A stretch of DNA of 64,000 nucleotides from Brenneria populi (GTDB lineage Bacteria; Pseudomonadota; Gammaproteobacteria; Enterobacterales; Enterobacteriaceae), in assembly GCF_036016195.1 (NCBI RefSeq), contig NZ_JAYWTM010000020.1:1-64000 (forward strand), given 5' to 3'. The notes under the pieces are model-generated. The model ran no database searches and had not been told where the DNA came from. It saw only the letters and a program-made list of their open reading frames with translations. The position numbers were made by a program, and so were the translations under genes. Positions 9,295 through 18,597 of the stretch are shown here, piece by piece (within the stretch, counting starts at the first letter, position 1; each line of letters starts with the position of its first letter).

Positions 9295-10335
9295 ATGCTA
9301 TATCACCGTATTCCCCATAGTTCTTTAGAAGTGAGCGTTCTGGGTCTTGGCACCATGACCTTCGGCGAACAAAACAGCGAGGCCGACGCGCATGCCCAGT
9401 TGGATCGCGCTATTGCCGCCGGCGTTAACCTGATTGACACCGCAGAGATGTATCCGGTGCCGCCGCGCCCGGAAACGCAGGGATTAACCGAGAACTACAT
9501 CGGCTCCTGGCTGAAATCCCGCGGCGGACGTGAAAAGTTGATTCTGGCCAGCAAAGTGGCCGGCCCGGTGCGCGGTAATGATAGCGCTATTCGCCCGCAG
9601 CAGGCGCTGGACCGCAAAAACATCCGCGACGCGCTGGATGCAAGCCTGACGCGTCTGAATACCGACTATCTCGACTTATACCAACTGCACTGGCCGCAGC
9701 GGCAAACCAACTACTTCGGCAAACTGAATTATCAATATACGGATGAAAAACCGGCCGTTACGTTATTAGAGACGCTGGAAGCCCTGAGCGAACAGGTTCG
9801 GGCGGGGAAAATCCGCTATATCGGCGTCTCCAACGAAACTCCATGGGGAGTCATGCGCTATCTGCATCTGGCGGAAAAGCATAACCTGCCGCGCATTGTG
9901 TCGATTCAAAACCCTTATAGCCTGCTGAACCGCAGTTTTGAAGTGGGCCTGGCGGAAATCAGCCAGCATGAAGGCGTGGAGCTGCTGGCCTACTCCGCGC
10001 TGGCGTTCGGCACGCTGACGGGGAAATACCTTAACGGCGCCAGACCCGCCGGCGCGCGCAACACGCTGTTCAGCCGCTTTGTTCGCTATAACGCTCCGCA
10101 TGCCGAACAGGCTATCGCCGAATATGTGGCGCTGGCGCAAAAATACGGTCTCGACCCGGCGCAAATGGCGCTGGCCTTCGTGCGCCAACAGCCGTTTGTC
10201 GCCACCACGCTGCTGGGGGCGACCTCAATAGCGCAGTTGGAAACCAACCTCGCCAGTCTGGAGCTCACGCTGGATCAAGAAATACTGGATGAGTTGGAGG
10301 CGATCCACCGCCGCTTTACCATCCCGGCGCCTTAG
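9295..10335 (+). CDS. tas: NADP(H)-dependent aldo-keto reductase Tas
   Basis: 346 aa, equal in length to E. coli Tas. Aldo-keto reductase barrel with the catalytic tetrad visible (Asp in NLIDTAEMYP, Tyr of the same segment, Lys in ILASKVAG, His in LYQLHWPQR). The C-terminal LLGATSIAQLETNL binds the cofactor. Physiological substrate unknown; the E. coli gene was found as a multicopy suppressor of tyrosine auxotrophy under starvation. In E. coli lplT-aas follows; here the ketogluconate module replaces it. Confidence 0.95.
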   Translation: MLYHRIPHSSLEVSVLGLGTMTFGEQNSEADAHAQLDRAIAAGVNLIDTAEMYPVPPRPETQGLTENYIGSWLKSRGGREKLILASKVAGPVRGNDSAIRPQQALDRKNIRDALDASLTRLNTDYLDLYQLHWPQRQTNYFGKLNYQYTDEKPAVTLLETLEALSEQVRAGKIRYIGVSNETPWGVMRYLHLAEKHNLPRIVSIQNPYSLLNRSFEVGLAEISQHEGVELLAYSALAFGTLTGKYLNGARPAGARNTLFSRFVRYNAPHAEQAIAEYVALAQKYGLDPAQMALAFVRQQPFVATTLLGATSIAQLETNLASLELTLDQEILDELEAIHRRFTIPAP

Positions 10336-10514
10336 TTTCAGGCCGGCGGCGATGCAAGCGAAGAGGAAAGCGTTCGCGCGAACGACGGCTCCGCAAGAGT
10401 GAATCTTGCGGGATAAGGCTACATTCGCACGGTTCGACGTTACCACAACGCACCCGCCGCCTCTTTACGAACCGCGCACGCTTAGCGCTCGATGTCTTGT
10501 TCGGCAACGGCTGA

Positions 10515-10534
10515 CGCCGCCCGCTCGGGCGGCG
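10515..10534 (-). terminator. Hairpin after the MFS transporter
   Basis: Perfect 9-bp inverted repeat CGCCGCCCG / CGGGCGGCG with a 2-nt loop, 6 bp past the transporter stop on the minus strand. No U tract. Confidence 0.4.
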
Positions 10535-10540
10535 CCGGCG

Positions 10541-11824
10541 TTAAGGGTGCGACGCCGCCAATCGTGATTTTTTCTCATCGCCCGGCGCCTTAACCGTAAT
10601 GGTCAGCAGCACCGAGAGCAGCAGCGCAACGGCCATAAAGCTATAGGAGACGCTCGGATTGCCGGTAATGCCGTTCAGATAGCCGACCAGCCAGGCGCCG
10701 AGGAACGCGCCCAGCGCGCCGAAACTGTTGATCAGGCCAATAGAAACCCCGGATACATTTTTAGGCAGCAGTTCGGGGATCAGGGCGAAGAACGGGCCAT
10801 AGGGCGCATACATGCAGGCGGCGGCCACCACTAACAGCGCATAAGAAACCCAGAAGTATTGCGTCCCGATGACATAGGAGGTGAAAAATGCCAACGAGGC
10901 GATCAACAGTAACGGCCAAATATAGAGTTTACGGTTCTGCATCTTGTCCGACAGCCAGGAAACCGTCAGCATCAGTACGATAGCGGCGAAGTAAGGCAGC
11001 GCCGAGAGCCAGCCGACGGACACGATATCCAAAGAGGCGGCGGATTTGATGATCGAAGGCATCCACATCATAAAACCGTAAACGCCGATGCTCCATAACG
11101 CATGTACGGCACACAGAATAATCACATTGCGCGAGCGAAAGGCTTCGCCGTAGTTGCGGACGGGTTTGATATTTTTTTGTTCGGCATCCATCACCGCCTG
11201 AAAGTCGGCTTTTTCCTGCGCGCTCATCCAGGTTACTTCGGAGGGTTTATCGCGAACCAGGAACCACCAGATAAACGCCCAGATAATGGCGGGCGCCCCT
11301 TCGATGATGAACATTTCGCGCCAGCCATACGCGTTTATCAGGTAGCCGGAGACGATGGACATCCACAAAACGGTCACCGGATTGCCCAATACCAGAAACG
11401 TATTGGCGCGCGAACGCTCCTCTTTGGTGAACCAGGAGCTGATATAAATCAGCATTGAGGGCATTACCGCCGCTTCCACCACGCCAAGGATAAAACGGAT
11501 CGCCATCAGCATCGGAATGTTATTCACCAATCCGGTTGCGGCGGCGCATAGACCCCAGAGGACCAAACTGACGAAAATCAGTTTGCGCACGCTGCGCCTG
11601 ACGGCGTAAATGGAGCCCGGCACCTGAAAAAAGAAGTAGCCGAGAAAGAACAGCGCGCCGATTAGCGAAGACGTTCCCTTACTGATGCCCAAATCCACCT
11701 CAATACCCGACGCCGCCGCAAAACCATAGTTGGCGCGATCGAGATAGGCGAGGCTGTAGGTAATAAAAATAATCGGCATTAAATACCACCAGCGCTGAAT
11801 AGCTATTTTTTTATTCGTCATCAT
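10541..11824 (-). CDS. MFS transporter, anion:cation symporter family, probable (keto)gluconate or hexonate uptake
   Basis: 427 aa with 12 predicted membrane helices and the family motif YLDRANYGFA near the N-terminus (ACS family: hexuronate, glucarate, 2-ketogluconate, phthalate carriers). A GGTAAT-type ribosome site precedes the ATG pair at 11824/11821. It is transcribed away from an IdnR-like repressor; the region upstream has a CRP-like site at 12112-12127 and a GntR/IdnR-like operator at 12148-12163. With idnO and idnK nearby, import of 5-keto- or 2-keto-gluconate or gluconate is the best inference; the substrate cannot be read from sequence alone. It takes the place of the unrelated IdnT permease of the E. 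coli idn operon. Confidence 0.8.
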   Translation of the reverse strand: MMTNKKIAIQRWWYLMPIIFITYSLAYLDRANYGFAAASGIEVDLGISKGTSSLIGALFFLGYFFFQVPGSIYAVRRSVRKLIFVSLVLWGLCAAATGLVNNIPMLMAIRFILGVVEAAVMPSMLIYISSWFTKEERSRANTFLVLGNPVTVLWMSIVSGYLINAYGWREMFIIEGAPAIIWAFIWWFLVRDKPSEVTWMSAQEKADFQAVMDAEQKNIKPVRNYGEAFRSRNVIILCAVHALWSIGVYGFMMWMPSIIKSAASLDIVSVGWLSALPYFAAIVLMLTVSWLSDKMQNRKLYIWPLLLIASLAFFTSYVIGTQYFWVSYALLVVAAACMYAPYGPFFALIPELLPKNVSGVSIGLINSFGALGAFLGAWLVGYLNGITGNPSVSYSFMAVALLLSVLLTITVKAPGDEKKSRLAASHP

Positions 11825-12111
11825 GATTACCTATTTACTTTGTATTGTTATCGTGCGCCAGGGAAATATTAAAAGGATCCCCGAGCACCGAATTAAAAAA
11901 GAAGGCGCTAATTAATATAAAAGGAGTTATGTGATACGGATAAATATTACTCCCCGCATCATGGCATACCGAAATTCACTCTAAAAAATAGACTCTCGAA
12001 ACAAATCAACGCAAAAATAAATATTCAAATTTAATTTTAGTTCCCTGTTATTTACGATCATCAGACATTGTTGACGTTATAAATATAAGAACCTTTTTCA
12101 GCTTTTATTTT

Positions 12112-12127
12112 TGTGATTTATATCACT
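12112..12127. promoter_or_regulatory. CRP-like site
   Basis: TGTGA-N6-TCACT, a 9/10 match to the cAMP-CRP half-sites, 21 bp from a GntR/IdnR-like operator. Sugar-acid genes of this type are commonly under catabolite control. Confidence 0.65.
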
Positions 12128-12147
12128 GTAAATCATGTTAAGGAAAG

Positions 12148-12163
12148 ATGTTACTGGTAACGT
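12148..12163. promoter_or_regulatory. GntR/IdnR-like operator
   Basis: ATGTTACTGGTAACGT, a 16-bp near-palindrome that matches the GntR/IdnR operator consensus ATGTTACCGGTAACAT at 13 of 16 positions. The neighbouring repressor is an IdnR homologue, which supports it as the ligand. Confidence 0.7.
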
Positions 12164-12229
12164 GATCCGCGTGGCATTGCAGTCGGCTTTCGCCGCGCCT
12201 TATGCCGCAACTGTTTGACGAATGGGGAG

Positions 12230-13219
12230 TTATAGCGTGCCGCCCAGTGAAAGGCGGTAGTGTAGGTCGACATACTCTATCGTTGGCAGATGGTTGATTT
12301 TCTTGATTAATATCTCCGTCGCCACCTTCCCCATCTCAAAGCGCGGAGTAACGACGCTGGCGATGGCGGGAGTGGTGGCTTTCCCAATATCTAAACCGTG
12401 AAAGCCGGAAATAGCGATGTTAGCGGGTATGTTAAGCGACAAACGCAGGCACTCCTGCAATACCCCTACGGCGATATCATCATTCGTACAGAAAATAGCG
12501 TCCACTTGCGGATACATCTGACGTATCAACGCCAGCATATCCGCGCCGATCGAGACCGAAGAGACCTTGTTGGGCGAAATCTGCATCGGCTCCAGGCCGG
12601 CTTCCCGCATGGCCCGGCTATAGCCCTGATAGCGTTTACGGTCGCGAATATCGGACATGGAGCCGAAGTAGAGCACATGGCGTTTTCCGCTGGCCAGAAT
12701 CGCCGCCGTCATATCATACGCGGCCTGCGTATTGTTGAACCCGACCACGATACGACCCGGCAGCGGCTGCAGATCCATCACCTGAGCAATGGGAATATTG
12801 GCGGAATCAAGGTACTTAGCGGCGCGCAGCGTATGTTCGGAATCGGTCAGGATCAGCCCGGCGATATTACAGGAGAGCAGGTTGACAATCTGCTCCTCTT
12901 CACGGGCTTTATCGTAGTTGTAGTTGACCACCAGCGTTTGGTAACCGTTCAATGCGGTGACGGACTCAATGCCGGCCAGCAGATCGGAGAAAATCTGGTT
13001 ATTAAAGGAGGGAACCAGAATACCGATGCGCGGCGCGGGCGCCGCTATGGTCTCTTTGCGTTCGTCAGGCGTGTAATTTACCTCGGCGATCACCTGGGCG
13101 ATGCGCTGCGCGGTTTCAGGCGAGACTTTATCCGGCGTACGCAGATAACGGCTGACGGTCATCTTGGTAACGCCTGATAATTGGGCAATGTCCTGTAACG
13201 TAACGCGCTGGCTTTTCAT
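12230..13219 (-). CDS. LacI-family regulator, IdnR/GntR-like
   Basis: 329 aa from the ATG at 13219 (MKSQRVTLQDIAQLSG); a TTG 30 bp upstream would add ten residues that IdnR and GntR lack. The N-terminal helix-turn-helix (LQDIAQLSGVTKMTVSRYLR) is very close to that of IdnR. The periplasmic-binding-like domain (from about residue 60) contains IGILVPSFNNQIFSDLLAGIESV and IFCTNDDIAVG. It should sense gluconate, 5-ketogluconate or an idonate-type inducer and control idnO-idnK and the MFS gene. It lies between its two presumed targets. Confidence 0.85.
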   Translation of the reverse strand: MKSQRVTLQDIAQLSGVTKMTVSRYLRTPDKVSPETAQRIAQVIAEVNYTPDERKETIAAPAPRIGILVPSFNNQIFSDLLAGIESVTALNGYQTLVVNYNYDKAREEEQIVNLLSCNIAGLILTDSEHTLRAAKYLDSANIPIAQVMDLQPLPGRIVVGFNNTQAAYDMTAAILASGKRHVLYFGSMSDIRDRKRYQGYSRAMREAGLEPMQISPNKVSSVSIGADMLALIRQMYPQVDAIFCTNDDIAVGVLQECLRLSLNIPANIAISGFHGLDIGKATTPAIASVVTPRFEMGKVATEILIKKINHLPTIEYVDLHYRLSLGGTL

Positions 13220-13675
13220 GCGGGAAGGCCCGGATATCTCCTGATTCAAAACGGGGATTATGCACCGCCCCTGCGGGAAAAGGGAAGGATGTTACCCGAA
13301 TAGCTCTCGTAACATTGCCAGGATTGAATAAATAATATTATTTTTCATTATGTTATATAAATAACCGGCGGCGTCGGTCCATATTGCCGCCCATAGACGG
13401 GCGGCGGATCACGTAAAGAGTAACACCCCTGCGTAACACGATATTAAGTGATCTATGTCACAGTCCTATCGGAAATAAACCGCTTTGATATATATAAGGT
13501 CCGGCACCGGCGATGCGATTGCGCCGCCGTTACTATCAGGGTTCAGGTACGCCATCCCGCGGCCCGAATTATTTAGGATTTATTATCACGCATTGATCCC
13601 GCATGTCAGCGGGATCGGGTTTCTCATCATTTTAATAGAGCATGCGATTCTATTTATTTATCGGGAAAGTACGCA
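13220..13675. promoter_or_regulatory. Divergent control region between the IdnR-like regulator and idnO
   Basis: About 455 bp with no credible gene. ATGTTAC (13289-13295) and GTAACAT (13309-13315) are half-operators in inverted orientation 20 bp apart. GTAACAC occurs twice, at 13420-13426 and 13433-13439, spaced 13 bp. A CRP-like site AGTGA-N6-TCACA lies at 13447-13462. The ribosome site before idnO is GGGAAAG. The spread half-sites differ from the single compact operator on the transporter side. Confidence 0.6.
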
Positions 13676-14440
13676 ATGAAAGATCTTTTTTCGTTAGAAA
13701 ATAAAAAAGTCCTTATCACCGGTTCGGCGCAAGGCATTGGTTTTCTGTTGGCGCAAGGATTAGCCGAACAGGGAGCCGAGATTGTTATCAATGATATTAC
13801 CGACGAACGCGCCCAACATGCCGCCGGTCAATTACGCGATGGCGGATTTACGGCCTATGCCTGCGCATTTGATGTCACGAACGGTCCGGCCGTTAATAGC
13901 GCCATTGCCGAAATTGAAAAAAATATCGGCGAGATCGATGTATTAATTAATAATGCCGGCATTCAGCGCCGCCACCCCTTTACCGAGTTTCCGGAAAATG
14001 AATGGGATGCGGTGATCGACGTTAACCAAAAATCCGTATTCCTGGTTTCTCAGGCCGTATCCCGTTTTATGGTCAAACGGCTACGCGGCAAAATTATTAA
14101 TATCTGCTCCATGCAGAGCGAGCTAGGACGGGACACCATCACCCCATACGCGGCGTCGAAGGGCGCGGTAAAAATGCTGACGCGCGGAATGTGCGTCGAG
14201 CTGGCGCGTTATAACATTCAGGTGAATGGCATCGCGCCCGGTTATTTCAAAACCGAGATGACCAAAGCGCTGGTTGAGGATGAAGCCTTTACCCAATGGC
14301 TGTGCAAACGTACGCCCGCCGCCCGCTGGGGCAATCCGGAAGAGCTGATCGGCGCGGCGGTCTACCTCTCCTCCCGGGCGTCCGATTTCGTAAACGGCCA
14401 CTTGCTGTTTGTTGATGGCGGTATGTTGGTGGCGGTTTAA
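13676..14440 (+). CDS. idnO: Gluconate 5-dehydrogenase (5-ketogluconate reductase)
   Basis: 254 aa short-chain dehydrogenase, same length as E. coli IdnO. It reduces 5-keto-D-gluconate to D-gluconate with NADPH. Cofactor motif TGSAQGIGFLLAQGL, NNAG (LINNAGIQRRHPF), catalytic Ser in ICSMQS and Y-x3-K in YAASKGAVK are all present. It is followed 32 bp later by idnK, so product gluconate is phosphorylated directly. idnD and idnT are absent from this cluster. Confidence 0.93.
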   Translation: MKDLFSLENKKVLITGSAQGIGFLLAQGLAEQGAEIVINDITDERAQHAAGQLRDGGFTAYACAFDVTNGPAVNSAIAEIEKNIGEIDVLINNAGIQRRHPFTEFPENEWDAVIDVNQKSVFLVSQAVSRFMVKRLRGKIINICSMQSELGRDTITPYAASKGAVKMLTRGMCVELARYNIQVNGIAPGYFKTEMTKALVEDEAFTQWLCKRTPAARWGNPEELIGAAVYLSSRASDFVNGHLLFVDGGMLVAV

Positions 14441-14472
14441 CCGCTCGACTCGCGCTATATAAAGGAGCGTTT

Positions 14473-15009
14473 ATGGCAGGAAAATGCGTGGTAATCATGG
14501 GCGTGTCCGGCACGGGAAAGTCGAGCGTGGGCGCGCGGCTGGCGCAGCGGCTGCACGCCAAATTCATCGACGGCGACGATCTTCATCCGCGTCGCAATAT
14601 TGTCAAAATGTCCCAGGGGCAGGCGCTGAATGACGACGATCGCGAACCCTGGCTTGAACGGTTGAACGACGTCATCTTCAGCCTACAGCAAAAGAATGAG
14701 ACGGGTCTTCTGGTCTGCTCATCATTAAAAAAACGCTATCGAGATCGGCTGAGGGAGAGTAATCACGGCATCACCTTTCTTTGGCTAACCGGGGATTACG
14801 CGCTGGTGTTAGAGCGTATGCGGCGGCGTAAAGGCCATTTCATGCCGGAAAGTTTGCTCAAAAGCCAGTTTATGGCGCTGGAAGCTCCGCAAGAGAATGA
14901 AGCGGATGTGGTGGCGATTGATATCGACGCGCCGATGGAGGATGTCGTGCAGCGCTGTCTGAATGCGCTGACGCCTGAACGGATATCCATCGCCAGCCCG
15001 ACGCCGTAA
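14473..15009 (+). CDS. idnK: Gluconokinase
   Basis: 178 aa kinase producing 6-phosphogluconate for the pentose phosphate and Entner-Doudoroff routes. P-loop GVSGTGKSSVG, then DGDDLHPRRNIVKMSQGQALNDDDREPWL, the gluconokinase signature, and CSSLKKRYRDRLR. A GGAG site precedes the ATG. It could equally be a GntK-type enzyme by sequence; the idn name rests on idnO next to it. Confidence 0.88.
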   Translation: MAGKCVVIMGVSGTGKSSVGARLAQRLHAKFIDGDDLHPRRNIVKMSQGQALNDDDREPWLERLNDVIFSLQQKNETGLLVCSSLKKRYRDRLRESNHGITFLWLTGDYALVLERMRRRKGHFMPESLLKSQFMALEAPQENEADVVAIDIDAPMEDVVQRCLNALTPERISIASPTP

Positions 15010-15126
15010 CAGGCCGAAACCGGGCGCCGCCCGGTTGAGTTTGCTGACCAAGCCTGACAAGCGGCGCCAGGGGACGATAGGTTTGTCAACCGTCCGGGGT
15101 TTTCGGTCGATTTTTTGCCGGCGCGC

Positions 15127-15840
15127 TTATTTAAGCGACCCCAATAGCTCTTTACGCTGATTTTCCAGCGACGTCACCCGGTCGCAGACTTCGCGGCCAA
15201 ACCCCTGAAACGCCATTTCCTGATTGTTCCATTCGGTCTGAATCGCTTTCTGCAGCCCGCCGAGATTGCCCATCATCGCCTGTAGCGGATTGCCGCCGTT
15301 CGACATTTGCTTCACGCCCATTTCGTTCAGGCTGTCTTGCAATACGCCGCCCATACTCTGCTCGACGATCTGCCTGCCGTCCTGCTCAACCTGTTTAATC
15401 GCCTGGTGGTGGAAAGCCAGGCCATCGCCGCGGTGTTCAATAATGCGGTTCATCTGCTGCTTCATCTGGCCGTCCAGCGTGGTCAGCCGGTTGCGCACGT
15501 TGCTGCCGCTGCCCAGCTCCTGCACTATCACTTTGTCCAGCGCCGCGCGCGCTTTTTCCAGATGCTGCCGCGCGCCCCGATCGATCCAGGGCAGCTGCTG
15601 ACGGATATCTTCCTGATAGGCTTTGGCGCGCTGGCGCTGCCCGTCGCTAAGCGTCAGCGGCGCGCCGTTGCGCATCATGTCGCCCTGCGGGGATATTTGT
15701 AAATTACCGCTGGCGCCGATAACCTGTACCTGTTGCGGACTGATAACGATATCGTCCTGCGGATTAACATTACACTGGTATGCGGCCTGAGCCTGCCAGG
15801 TCGACAGCATCAATAAACCCAGAGTCATTTTACGCAGCAT
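15127..15840 (-). CDS. yggN: Periplasmic DUF2884 protein YggN
   Basis: 237 aa with a cleavable signal peptide (MLRKMTLGLLMLSTWQAQA). The rest is rich in Gln and charged residues and probably helical (KAYQEDIRQQLPWIDRGARQHLEKAR). The molecular function is unknown. A clear GGAG site precedes the ATG. It lies next to yggL-trmB as in E. coli. Confidence 0.9.
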   Translation of the reverse strand: MLRKMTLGLLMLSTWQAQAAYQCNVNPQDDIVISPQQVQVIGASGNLQISPQGDMMRNGAPLTLSDGQRQRAKAYQEDIRQQLPWIDRGARQHLEKARAALDKVIVQELGSGSNVRNRLTTLDGQMKQQMNRIIEHRGDGLAFHHQAIKQVEQDGRQIVEQSMGGVLQDSLNEMGVKQMSNGGNPLQAMMGNLGGLQKAIQTEWNNQEMAFQGFGREVCDRVTSLENQRKELLGSLK

Positions 15841-15940
15841 ATTTTCTCCTGAGGGAAACAGCGGGGGAAAGGATGAACGCGCCGGCCGTTACGGGCGAAA
15901 ACGGCTGGATAACGGCGCGCCACCCGGCCGGGCCAAAAAT

Positions 15941-16285
15941 CTAGAGCAGTTCCTCGGGTAAATCCCACCAGATATCGAACAGCTCGCTGACCTTAACATC
16001 CGTCAGGCTTTGACTTTCCAGCCAATGGCCGATCAGCAAACGGTGCTCGTCCGTGCAGTGGCCGGTTTTCTGCAGGCAGACCAGCCCCTGCCATTGCAGA
16101 TAGCCGCTGCCTTCAAACGCCAGGCCGTTGGGCTCAATCACATCATCAACGAATTTATCCATCATCCGATCGATATCTTCAACGCCGGTTCCTTCGGGAA
16201 AGCGCCAGCTCACGGAAAAACCCAGTTCCTGAAACTCATCAATGTGCAGTTTTTTACGTAAACGACGGCTACGAGCCTGTGCCAT
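15941..16285 (-). CDS. yggL: YggL, 50S ribosome-associated small protein (DUF469)
   Basis: 114 aa, slightly longer than the 108 aa E. coli protein, with a basic N-terminus (AQARSRRLRKKLHIDEFQEL) and an acidic C-terminus. Relatives bind the large ribosomal subunit. It overlaps the trmB stop by one base, so the two are co-transcribed. Confidence 0.9.
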   Translation of the reverse strand: MAQARSRRLRKKLHIDEFQELGFSVSWRFPEGTGVEDIDRMMDKFVDDVIEPNGLAFEGSGYLQWQGLVCLQKTGHCTDEHRLLIGHWLESQSLTDVKVSELFDIWWDLPEELL

Positions 16286-17004
16286 TATTTTATCCTCTCA
16301 AACATCAAATCCCACACGCCATGCCCTAAACGCTGGCCGCGAGCTTCAAATTTCGTCAGCGGGCGTGATTCCGGCCGCGCGACATAGTCATTATTAGCGG
16401 AAAGATTGCGATACCCGGCGACGGAGCCCATCACTTCGAGCATATGCTGCGCATAAGGTTCCCAATCCGTCGCCATGTGAAAAACGCCGCCGATGTTTAA
16501 TTTGCGCAACACCAGCTCAGCGAAGGGCGCCTGCACGATGCGGCGTTTGTTATGCCGGGCCTTATGCCACGGATCGGGGAAGAACAGCTGCACCATCGAC
16601 AGCGCCCCGTCGGGGATCATGGTTTCCAGCACTTCCACCGCGTCATGGCACATGACGCGCAGGTTGCCGACCTCGGCCTCATGCGCTGCGGAAAGGCAAG
16701 CGCCGACGCCCGGCAGGTGAACTTCAATCCCGAGGAAATTCTGCTCCGGATGCTGCGACGCCATGGTCACCAGCGAAGCGCCCATCCCGAAACCGATCTC
16801 CAGCACCACCGGCGCATCGCGGCCAAATAGCGCGGCGAACGCCAGCGGTTCTCCCTGAAACTCCACGCCCATCACCGGCCAATAGTTATCCAGCGCCTGC
16901 TGCTGCCCGTTGGTCAAACGCCCCTGACGACGAACAAAACTGCGTATGCGACGCAGCGGGCGTCCGTTTTCATCAAATTCCGGTGAGATGACGTTGTTAA
17001 TCAT
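16285..17004 (-). CDS. trmB: tRNA (guanine-N7-)-methyltransferase
   Basis: 239 aa from the ATG at 17004 (MINNVISPEFDENGRPLR), which matches the E. coli length; the frame is open 15 codons further upstream. It forms m7G46 in tRNA. SAM-binding motif LEIGFGMGASLV, LGIEVHLPGVGACL, and the substrate loop FFPDPWHKARHNKRRI are visible. Divergent from mutY across about 170 bp. Confidence 0.97.
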   Translation of the reverse strand: MINNVISPEFDENGRPLRRIRSFVRRQGRLTNGQQQALDNYWPVMGVEFQGEPLAFAALFGRDAPVVLEIGFGMGASLVTMASQHPEQNFLGIEVHLPGVGACLSAAHEAEVGNLRVMCHDAVEVLETMIPDGALSMVQLFFPDPWHKARHNKRRIVQAPFAELVLRKLNIGGVFHMATDWEPYAQHMLEVMGSVAGYRNLSANNDYVARPESRPLTKFEARGQRLGHGVWDLMFERIK

Positions 17005-17171
17005 AAAAGGTGCTTTCCGCCCGTCCGATTTCATAAAGGAAACGCGCATTATGCAAGGATACTGTGGTTTAGCAAGAGCGCCGCCTCGGAAAGTTCCGGT
17101 TTACAGCACATTCACTCTGTGCTGGAATCGCTGTCAGACTTTTTACCTGCCGGATAGTGATCCCTTTTATG

Positions 17172-18275
17172 ATGCAAGCGCAACAGTTCGCGCACCAGGT
17201 GCTGAACTGGTACCAACGCTATGGCCGAAAAACCCTGCCCTGGCAGCTTGAGAAAACGCCTTATCAGGTATGGCTCTCCGAAGTGATGCTGCAACAGACC
17301 CAGGTCGCCACGGTCATTCCTTATTTTCAACGCTTTATAGCGCGCTTTCCGGATGTGAAGGCGCTGGCCGCCGCCCCGCTGGACGAAGTGCTGCACCTGT
17401 GGACCGGGCTGGGCTACTACGCCCGCGCCCGTAATCTGCACAAGGCCGCGCAAACCATCGTCGCCCGCCACGGCGGCGTTTTCCCCGCCACGTTCGACGA
17501 AATCGCCGACCTGCCGGGCGTCGGACGCTCTACCGCCGGCGCCATACTGTCGCTCTCTCTGGGGCAGCGCTACCCCATTCTCGACGGCAACGTAAAGCGC
17601 GTGCTGGCGCGCTGCTACGCGGTCGACGGCTGGCCGGGCAAAAAAGAGGTGGAGAAAAAGCTATGGGCGTTAAGCGACGCGACGACGCCGGCCGAAGGCG
17701 TCGGTCAGTTCAATCAGGCGATGATGGATCTGGGGGCGATGGTCTGTACCCGCAGCCGTCCCAAGTGCGAGCTCTGCCCGCTGAATAACGGCTGCATCGC
17801 CTACGCCAATCACAGCTGGCCGCAATACCCCGGCAAGAAACCCAAACAGACGCTGCCGGAAAAGACCGGCTGGTTTCTGCTGCTGCAGCAGGGGTCGACG
17901 GTGTGGCTACAGCAGCGGCCCGCCGTTGGCCTATGGGGCGGATTGTTTTGCTTTCCGCAGTTCAACCGGCGCGACGAATTGGAACTCTGGCTGCGGCAGC
18001 GTGGTCTGAACGCTGATGGGCTGCAACAGCTGGTCGCTTTCCGACATACGTTCAGCCATTTTCATTTGGATATCGTGCCGCTATGGCTGAATATTTCGGC
18101 GCAGGATATCCCGCAGCCGGGCTCCTGCATGGATGATGGCCCGGGTCTCTGGTATAACTTAGCGCAGCCGCCTTCCGTCGGGCTGGCCGCCCCGGTTGAA
18201 CGCCTGCTGCGCGCATTGGCTCAACCGCTACCGATACTACCGAATGCCTGCAAAATTAATGAGGAAGAAACATGA
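17172..18275 (+). CDS. mutY: Adenine DNA glycosylase MutY
   Basis: 367 aa from the ATG at 17172 (MQAQQFAHQVLNWY; the preceding in-frame ATG at 17169 is also possible). Removes A mispaired with 8-oxoG. Catalytic Glu in SEVMLQQTQVATV, helix-hairpin-helix LPGVGRSTAGAIL, Asp of LDGNVKRVL, and the [4Fe-4S] cysteines CTRSRPKCELCPLNNGC (C-x6-C-x2-C-x5-C). The C-terminal MutT-like domain recognises 8-oxoG. It overlaps yggX by 4 bp. Confidence 0.97.
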   Translation: MQAQQFAHQVLNWYQRYGRKTLPWQLEKTPYQVWLSEVMLQQTQVATVIPYFQRFIARFPDVKALAAAPLDEVLHLWTGLGYYARARNLHKAAQTIVARHGGVFPATFDEIADLPGVGRSTAGAILSLSLGQRYPILDGNVKRVLARCYAVDGWPGKKEVEKKLWALSDATTPAEGVGQFNQAMMDLGAMVCTRSRPKCELCPLNNGCIAYANHSWPQYPGKKPKQTLPEKTGWFLLLQQGSTVWLQQRPAVGLWGGLFCFPQFNRRDELELWLRQRGLNADGLQQLVAFRHTFSHFHLDIVPLWLNISAQDIPQPGSCMDDGPGLWYNLAQPPSVGLAAPVERLLRALAQPLPILPNACKINEEET

Positions 18276-18544
18276 GCAGAACCATTTTTTGTACTTTTTT
18301 ACAGCGCGAATCCGAAGGCCAGGACTTTCAGCTCTATCCGGGCGATTTGGGCAAACGTATCTATAACGAGATCTCAAAAGAGGCCTGGGCGCAGTGGCAA
18401 ACCAAGCAAACCATGCTGATCAACGAAAAAAAATTGAACATGATGAACCTTGAAGACCGCAAACTGCTGGAACAGGAGATGATCAAGTTTCTGTTCGAAG
18501 GTAAGGACGTGCACGTTGAAGGCTATACGCCTCCGAGTCATTGA
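18272..18544 (+). CDS. yggX: Probable Fe(II)-trafficking protein YggX
   Basis: 90 aa. Begins MSRTIFCTFLQRESEG with the conserved Cys near the N-terminus. Linked to protection of Fe-S clusters from oxidation and, through mutY, to repair of oxidative damage. Translationally coupled to mutY (ATGA overlap). Confidence 0.95.
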   Translation: MSRTIFCTFLQRESEGQDFQLYPGDLGKRIYNEISKEAWAQWQTKQTMLINEKKLNMMNLEDRKLLEQEMIKFLFEGKDVHVEGYTPPSH

Positions 18545-18597
18545 TACTGTCGGGCCGGATGGCCCTTTTGCGCCCTTATTCCGACACGGCTTTTTAT

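Larger units (their letters stand above)
11825..12229. other. Regulatory region upstream of the MFS transporter
   Basis: About 400 bp of very AT-rich sequence with no gene, between the repressor stop and the transporter start. It holds the CRP-like and IdnR-like sites listed separately. The sites are about 290-340 bp from the start codon, so a long leader or a promoter close to them is likely. Confidence 0.6.

Noticed and set aside
13485..13679. 64-codon frame before idnO
   Set aside because: It overlaps the idnO start, lies in the operator region and shows no ribosome site.
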